Assembly (NCBI GenBank): GCA_031254155.1
Contig: JAIRVA010000115.1
Coordinates: forward strand, 1 to 10,061
Source of the DNA: Propionibacteriaceae bacterium
Lineage (GTDB): Bacteria; Actinomycetota; Actinomycetes; Propionibacteriales; Propionibacteriaceae
Reading direction: 5' to 3'
DNA: 10,061 nucleotides
Shown here: in pieces, positions 7,225 through 10,061 of the stretch
How positions within the stretch are numbered: the first letter of the stretch is position 1
Layout of the letters: each line of letters starts with the position of its first letter
Position numbers and translations under genes: made by a program
The notes under the pieces: generated by a model
What the model was told of the DNA's origin: nothing
The model's database searches: none
Seen by the model: the letters and a program-made list of their open reading frames with translations, nothing else

Positions 7225-7228
7225 CGCC

Positions 7229-8002
7229 ATGATCGATCTCACTAACCCCCAGGCGGCGACGGCCGCCGTCACCGATCCGCAGACTTCAGCCACGGACCTG
7301 GCGACCATCGCGCAATACCACAGCTCGCTCCGCCCCCTCGTGGCCGCGCATCCGCAGGCCTACCCCGGGCTGTTGGAGTGGCTCCAAGGCCAAGGTGACG
7401 ACGCCACGAAGGCCGCCGTCGCGACCCGCCTCGGCGACACGGCGGACCCCCTCGATGCCACCGTCTTCGCCCCCCTGGGCCTCGACGTGGCGCCGGCTCC
7501 GGTTGTACCGGTTGTACCAGCCACCCCCGTCGTACCGCCCACCCCTGCCGAACCCCCGGCCGGACCCCTTGCCGTACCGCGGACGACCCCGCCGTCGACG
7601 CTGCGGGGCGAACTGAAACAAGGTGTGGCGGAAGTGGCGCAGGGGTTCTCCGCCGACCTCAAGGACGCCTGGAAGTCCGAGGGCGAGAGCGGGGTCTCCA
7701 AGGCGTTCAACCGCGGGGAGATCATCTTTGGCTTCGGCAAATACATCATCATTGGCATCGTGGTCATCGTCGCCGCCGTCTTCATTTTCCGGGGGTGCGC
7801 CGCGGAATCGGCGGCGAAGGATGTCACCTGCTCACAGTTCAACTCCATGTCGCTCAGCAAGCAGGACAACACCATCAACGCCCTGTTGTCGTCGCACAAC
7901 AAGCAGACGGGCGGCCAAAACCTCTCCCTGGCCCACGCCCAGATCATGATCGGCTGTTACGACGCGAACCTGAAGATCGATGATGTCATCAACTGGCGTT
8001 AA
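7229..8002 (+). CDS. LRV-domain membrane protein with HdeA/B-like C-terminal domain
   Basis: The protein has 257 residues. Residues about 5-70 form a variant leucine-rich-repeat (LRV) domain of the actinobacterial type: ATDLATIAQYHSSLRPLVAA, then HPQAYPGLLEWLQGQGD. Residues 88-122 are a Pro/Val-rich linker with VVP repeats. A charged amphipathic stretch (128-165) leads to one membrane helix (about 172-187, YIIIGIVVIVAAVFIF) followed by Arg188. With no signal peptide, the LRV part is probably cytoplasmic and the C-terminus outside. Residues 198-257 (VTCSQFNSMS...IGCYDANLKIDDVI) resemble HdeA/HdeB-like small domains with a Cys201-Cys243 pair; Cys190 lies just after the helix. No Cys precedes 190, so the Fe-S cluster of the Azotobacter LRV protein is absent. 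It is transcribed divergently from the giant surface gene and 71 bp upstream of ppa. Specific function is unknown; LRV domains are thought to be interaction modules. The CDS is certain, the HdeA-like call moderate. Confidence 0.9.
   Translation: MIDLTNPQAATAAVTDPQTSATDLATIAQYHSSLRPLVAAHPQAYPGLLEWLQGQGDDATKAAVATRLGDTADPLDATVFAPLGLDVAPAPVVPVVPATPVVPPTPAEPPAGPLAVPRTTPPSTLRGELKQGVAEVAQGFSADLKDAWKSEGESGVSKAFNRGEIIFGFGKYIIIGIVVIVAAVFIFRGCAAESAAKDVTCSQFNSMSLSKQDNTINALLSSHNKQTGGQNLSLAHAQIMIGCYDANLKIDDVINWR
7501..7518 (+). repeat. Tandem 9-bp repeat encoding VVPVVP
   Basis: GGTTGTACC occurs twice without a gap in the linker of the LRV membrane protein, followed by degenerate copies encoding ATPVVPPTP. 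Such in-frame short repeats can change in number and alter linker length. Confidence 0.7.
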
Positions 8003-8032
8003 GCAGACTGTACGCCGGGCGGGCACAACCAG

Positions 8033-8053
8033 TAGACTATCTGAGACTAAAAT
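8033..8053 (+). promoter_or_regulatory. Candidate -10 elements upstream of ppa
   Basis: TAGACT (8033-8038) and TAAAAT (8048-8053) both match TANNNT and lie 20-40 bp before the ppa start in the 71-bp gap. No -35 is evident for either, which is common in actinobacteria. If neither is active, ppa would be read through from the LRV gene; no terminator-like hairpin separates the two. Confidence 0.35.
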
Positions 8054-8063
8054 TTCGAGCGCC

Positions 8064-8069
8064 AGGAGG
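8064..8069 (+). promoter_or_regulatory. Perfect Shine-Dalgarno of ppa
   Basis: AGGAGG lies 4 nt before GTG 8074. It fixes the GTG start and therefore the N-terminal extension of the protein compared with mycobacterial PPase. Confidence 0.85.
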
Positions 8070-8073
8070 CACC

Positions 8074-8634
8074 GTGGCCACATTCCAGCACCCGCACATC
8101 GAACCTGCCATCCACTTCGATGTCACCATTGAGATCCCGAAAGGGACGAAGAACAAGTACGAGATGGATCACCACACCGGGCGGATCCGCTTGGACCGGA
8201 CGTTGTTCACCTCGACGCAGTACCCCAACGATTACGGCTTCATCGAGGGCACGCTCGGGCTGGACGGCGATCCGCTCGACGCGATGGTCATCCTGCAGGA
8301 GCCGACCTTCCCCGGTGCCCTCATCGAGTGCCGCGCGATCGGGATGTTCCGCATGACCGACGAGAAAGGCGGGGATGACAAGGTCTTGTGCATTGCCACC
8401 GCTGACCAGCGCCAGTCAGGCATCCGCGAGCTGACCGACCTCCCGGATCTGACGCTGCTTGAGATCGAGCACTTCTTCTCGGTCTACAAGGACCTCGAAC
8501 CGGGCAAGTCCGTCGAAGGCGCCATCTGGGTGGGCCGCGCCCACGCCGAACGTGAGATCCGCGAGTCCTGGGACCGCGCCCGTGGGACCGACTACGAGAG
8601 CGAGTTCACCCAATCCGGCCTGGAAGCGGTCTGA
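8074..8634 (+). CDS. ppa: Inorganic pyrophosphatase, family I
   Basis: This is a soluble Mg2+-dependent enzyme that hydrolyses pyrophosphate to two phosphates, pulling polymerisation and activation reactions forward. It has 186 residues starting at GTG. The family signature DGDPLDA is at 64-70 with metal-binding Asp64, Asp66 and Asp69. Other expected active-site residues are present: Lys28, Glu30, Arg42, Tyr54, Asp96, Asp101, Lys103, and Tyr138-Lys139 in SVYKDLEPGK. The core reads like the actinobacterial type (NKYEMDHHTGRIRLDR, GMFRMTDEKGGDDKVLC). From memory the M. tuberculosis enzyme is about 162 residues starting near our Phe15; this protein has about 12 extra N-terminal residues and a longer acidic C-terminus. 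Its last 29 bp overlap the 3' end of the convergent ygfZ gene. Essential housekeeping gene in most bacteria. Confidence 0.97.
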   Translation: MATFQHPHIEPAIHFDVTIEIPKGTKNKYEMDHHTGRIRLDRTLFTSTQYPNDYGFIEGTLGLDGDPLDAMVILQEPTFPGALIECRAIGMFRMTDEKGGDDKVLCIATADQRQSGIRELTDLPDLTLLEIEHFFSVYKDLEPGKSVEGAIWVGRAHAEREIRESWDRARGTDYESEFTQSGLEAV

Positions 8635-9547
8635 CACCCGGCCGGGGTGGCCCGAGGCTCTCAACCCGCGCCGGCACGCCGGCCACCGTCACCGCCTCGC
8701 CCGTTGACCGCTTGACCAGGGCAAGCGCGATGGGTCCGAGGTGGTAGTGGTACGAGGCCGAACCGACGAATCCCACGTCCGCCCCGTCCGCCACGACGGG
8801 TGTGCCCGGCGCGACCCTGAGTTCGGTCGAGCCGTCGAGGTGCAGGCGGACCAGCCGCCGGGGCGGGGCGCCGCGCGAGTTGGTCTTCGCGACCGTTTCC
8901 TGACCCGGATAACATCCCTTGTCGAGGGCGACGCACTCCGAGGGTACGCCCACCTCGTTCGGCAATGTCCGCTTGTCGGTGTCGGCGCCCAGCCGGGGCA
9001 CCCCGGCGGCGATCCGTCGGGCGGTGTACGCCCAGAGCCCCGCCGGCGAGCCCGTCGCCAGGCAGTCAGCCACCCGCTCCCGCGGCACGAGGAGTTCGTA
9101 CCCCCCCAGACAGTTCGGCGTCCCGGACCGGACGATCCCCTCCCCTGGCCGGGCGCTCCAGACGACCGCGAGACCGGGACACATCGTCGCCCGCACGTCC
9201 ATCCGGAAACGGCGCCGGTTGAGGAAGTCCACGAGCGCCGCGCCGCACCCCGGCTCGGTCCACCCCCAGACCGCGTCCGGTGCGGCCACGAGGGCCAGGA
9301 AGCTCGTGATATGGCCCTGGGCGTCGAGAAACCACGTCGACGCGGTCACGCCCGGCGTGAGGCGGTCGAGCCGCTGCGTACCCAGCAGGTGCAAGAACTC
9401 CGCCCGGTCACCGCCCTCGATCCGGACCACTTCGCGGTTGCCAAGATCCACGACCCCGTCCCGGTCAAGGTAACGCTGCTCGCGCAACGGGTCGCCGTAG
9501 TGCCAGGCGAGCCCGGCGTCGGCGCCGGTGTCAACGGGTACCCGCAC
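8606..9547 (-). CDS. ygfZ: Folate-binding protein YgfZ (Fe-S cluster maintenance)
   Basis: The protein has 313 residues starting at GTG 9547. It belongs to the YgfZ/GcvT-like family, which uses tetrahydrofolate to help assemble or repair certain Fe-S clusters in the cytoplasm. The diagnostic motif KGCYPGQE lies at residues 210-217 and continues TVAKTNSRGAPPRRLVRL, as in the family. The N-terminal half shows the GcvT-like pattern (VVDLGNREVVRIEGGDRAEFLHLLGTQ, split at about 32-58; WFLDAQGHI 72-80). The C-terminal barrel region includes GFVGSASYHYHLGPIALALVKR. It starts 5 bp after the stop of the nitrobindin-like gene, with no strong Shine-Dalgarno of its own, so translational coupling is likely. 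The pairing of a nitrobindin-like gene with ygfZ recurs in actinobacteria. Alternative family member GcvT (aminomethyltransferase) is unlikely given the KGCYxGQE motif. Confidence 0.93.
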   Translation of the reverse strand: MRVPVDTGADAGLAWHYGDPLREQRYLDRDGVVDLGNREVVRIEGGDRAEFLHLLGTQRLDRLTPGVTASTWFLDAQGHITSFLALVAAPDAVWGWTEPGCGAALVDFLNRRRFRMDVRATMCPGLAVVWSARPGEGIVRSGTPNCLGGYELLVPRERVADCLATGSPAGLWAYTARRIAAGVPRLGADTDKRTLPNEVGVPSECVALDKGCYPGQETVAKTNSRGAPPRRLVRLHLDGSTELRVAPGTPVVADGADVGFVGSASYHYHLGPIALALVKRSTGEAVTVAGVPARVESLGPPRPGVRPLPGRIG

Positions 9548-9552
9548 CGGCT

Positions 9553-10047
9553 TCAGACCCGCTTCAGCCGCGCCCAGATGTACGGCTCGAGGTCGTGGGC
9601 CTCCGTACCCCGGTCGTACGTGAACAGGAGGTCGGACTCGACCTGGCCGTACAACCGGTGCCCGCCGGTCTCCGGCACCTCCGCGGTGTCTGTCCGGGCG
9701 ACGACGTCGGTCGTGAGCTCAATCTTGGCGCCGTCCACCCGGCCGAGGTAGACCTCCACCACCCCCTCGGGCTGGGCGATGATCACCTCGATATCGCCCG
9801 CCGTCTTGGGCCGCCAGAAGCCGGTCTCCATCCCGAGCGACTGGACGGGCCGGCCTTCCTCGTCCGTCTCGAAGAGCTGCAAGATGTAGTGTAGGTAGTT
9901 GCCGCCGTTCTCGGTGAAGTCGGCCTGGACGGTGAACTGGAAGTCGTCGCCACCAAGTTCGCGACCGTTCCCGGTCCCCTCCCAGTGCCCGATCAGCCAT
10001 GCCACGGGCAGCAACTCGGGATTGATCCGCGAATCGATCTCAAACAT
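9553..10047 (-). CDS. Nitrobindin / FABP-like beta-barrel protein (peroxynitrite isomerase family)
   Basis: The 164-residue protein starts at ATG 10047. It is a small lipocalin/FABP-like barrel of the nitrobindin family (DUF1794; M. tuberculosis Rv0813c/Rv2717c type). The GxWxGxG signature is at 20-26 (GHWEGTG), followed by family strands: YLHYILQLFE 51-60, GFWRP 76-80, GVVEVYLGRVDGAKIEL 95-111, VARTDTA 116-122, RLYGQVESDLLFTYD 131-145. Heme-binding nitrobindins bind ferric heme through a C-terminal His in a PLxxHLxAxLRR-like strand; the aligned stretch here reads LEPYIWARLKRV, placing Tyr156 where that His is expected. It may therefore be a non-heme or differently liganded member. It is the first visible gene of a probable operon with ygfZ; the promoter lies beyond the right edge. 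Confidence 0.9.
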   Translation of the reverse strand: MFEIDSRINPELLPVAWLIGHWEGTGNGRELGGDDFQFTVQADFTENGGNYLHYILQLFETDEEGRPVQSLGMETGFWRPKTAGDIEVIIAQPEGVVEVYLGRVDGAKIELTTDVVARTDTAEVPETGGHRLYGQVESDLLFTYDRGTEAHDLEPYIWARLKRV

Positions 10048-10052
10048 CAGTT

Positions 10053-10060
10053 TCCTTTCC
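10053..10060 (-). promoter_or_regulatory. Ribosome binding site of the nitrobindin-like gene
   Basis: On the minus strand GGAAAGGA precedes ATG 10047 by about 5 nt, a good purine-rich site that supports this start. It is in the last bases of the window, so any promoter is not visible. Confidence 0.7.
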
Positions 10061-10061
10061 G

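Larger units (their letters stand above)
6908..7228. promoter_or_regulatory. Divergent intergenic control region
   Basis: This 321-bp stretch separates the giant surface gene (leftward) from the LRV membrane-protein gene (rightward). It is visibly more A/T-containing than the genes. It holds a strong minus-strand promoter (7103-7131), a candidate plus-strand -35 (7164-7169), two GTCA/TGAC dyads (6977-6993, 7080-7096), a GTCGC-N4-GCGAC hairpin (7007-7020) and a C-tract/G-tract block (7045-7075). I see no convincing gene in it; minus-strand ORF 6907-7308 has no family resemblance and crosses the promoter. Confidence 0.8.

Noticed and set aside
2048..7228. Plus-strand open frame of thousands of bases running antisense through the giant gene into the frame of the LRV gene
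   Set aside because: Its conceptual product is Arg/His/Asp/Gly-rich with no domain pattern, whereas the opposite strand encodes clean Ig-like modules. Long antisense frames are expected opposite high-GC genes. Only the part from 7229, with its own ribosome binding site, is real.
6907..7308. 133-codon minus-strand frame across the intergenic region
   Set aside because: It crosses the predicted promoter of the giant gene and the start of the LRV gene, has no recognisable domain, and ends right at ATG 6907, so at most it would be a leader ORF; no good ribosome binding site was seen.
8671..8690. GCCGGC-AC-GCCGGC hairpin downstream of ppa as a terminator
   Set aside because: It lies inside the ygfZ coding sequence, has a 2-nt loop and no T tract on either strand; such GC palindromes are common in high-GC coding DNA.
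8741..9751. 336-codon plus-strand frame opposite ygfZ and the nitrobindin-like gene
   Set aside because: It lies antisense to two recognised genes carrying family motifs (KGCYPGQE, GHWEGTG), and its own product is Arg/Pro-rich with no motif.

Overview
The window comes from a high-GC Gram-positive bacterium, almost certainly an actinomycete (Actinomycetota). Three things point there: strong G/C bias at third codon positions, GTG starts with purine-rich ribosome binding sites, and actinobacterial versions of recognisable housekeeping genes (a family I pyrophosphatase resembling the mycobacterial enzyme, and a nitrobindin-like gene directly followed by ygfZ). The order cannot be fixed from the sequence. 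The repertoire of a giant Ig-repeat surface protein plus a variant-leucine-rich-repeat membrane protein would fit Propionibacteriales, Bifidobacteriales or Micrococcales.

Layout. (1) Bases 1-6907, minus strand: one uninterrupted reading frame of 2,302 codons that runs off the left edge, encoding an exported giant surface protein. In order it has a signal peptide, an unassigned N-terminal domain, a Ca-loop SdrD-B/Cna-B-like domain, a GEVED-type domain, a Big_1-like domain, four tandem modules of about 228 residues (684 bp), and at least four shorter bacterial Ig-like repeats. The C-terminus and any cell-wall anchor lie outside the window. (2) Bases 6908-7228: a divergent promoter region with a near-consensus minus-strand promoter, inverted-repeat elements, and a G-quadruplex-type motif in the predicted leader of the giant gene. 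(3) Bases 7229-8002, plus strand: a single-pass membrane protein with an N-terminal variant leucine-rich-repeat (LRV) domain, a Pro/Val-rich linker, one membrane helix and a small two-cysteine extracytoplasmic domain resembling HdeA/HdeB-like proteins. (4) Bases 8074-8634, plus strand: inorganic pyrophosphatase (ppa). (5) Bases 8606-9547, minus strand: folate-binding YgfZ, overlapping ppa tail to tail. (6) Bases 9553-10047, minus strand: a nitrobindin/FABP-like beta-barrel protein, 5 bp upstream of ygfZ and probably in one operon with it.

How the genes relate. The right half is conserved housekeeping: pyrophosphate removal, Fe-S cluster maintenance, and a small barrel protein of the peroxynitrite/heme family. 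The left half is accessory cell-surface biology. The giant adhesin-like protein and the LRV/HdeA-like membrane protein are transcribed divergently from promoters that share a sequence element, so they may be co-regulated; this is inference. Both exported products carry paired cysteines that suggest oxidative folding outside the membrane. The most unusual features are the four modules with a strictly spaced Cys-x37-Cys pair, the LRV-TM-HdeA-like architecture, and the regulatory region between the two genes.
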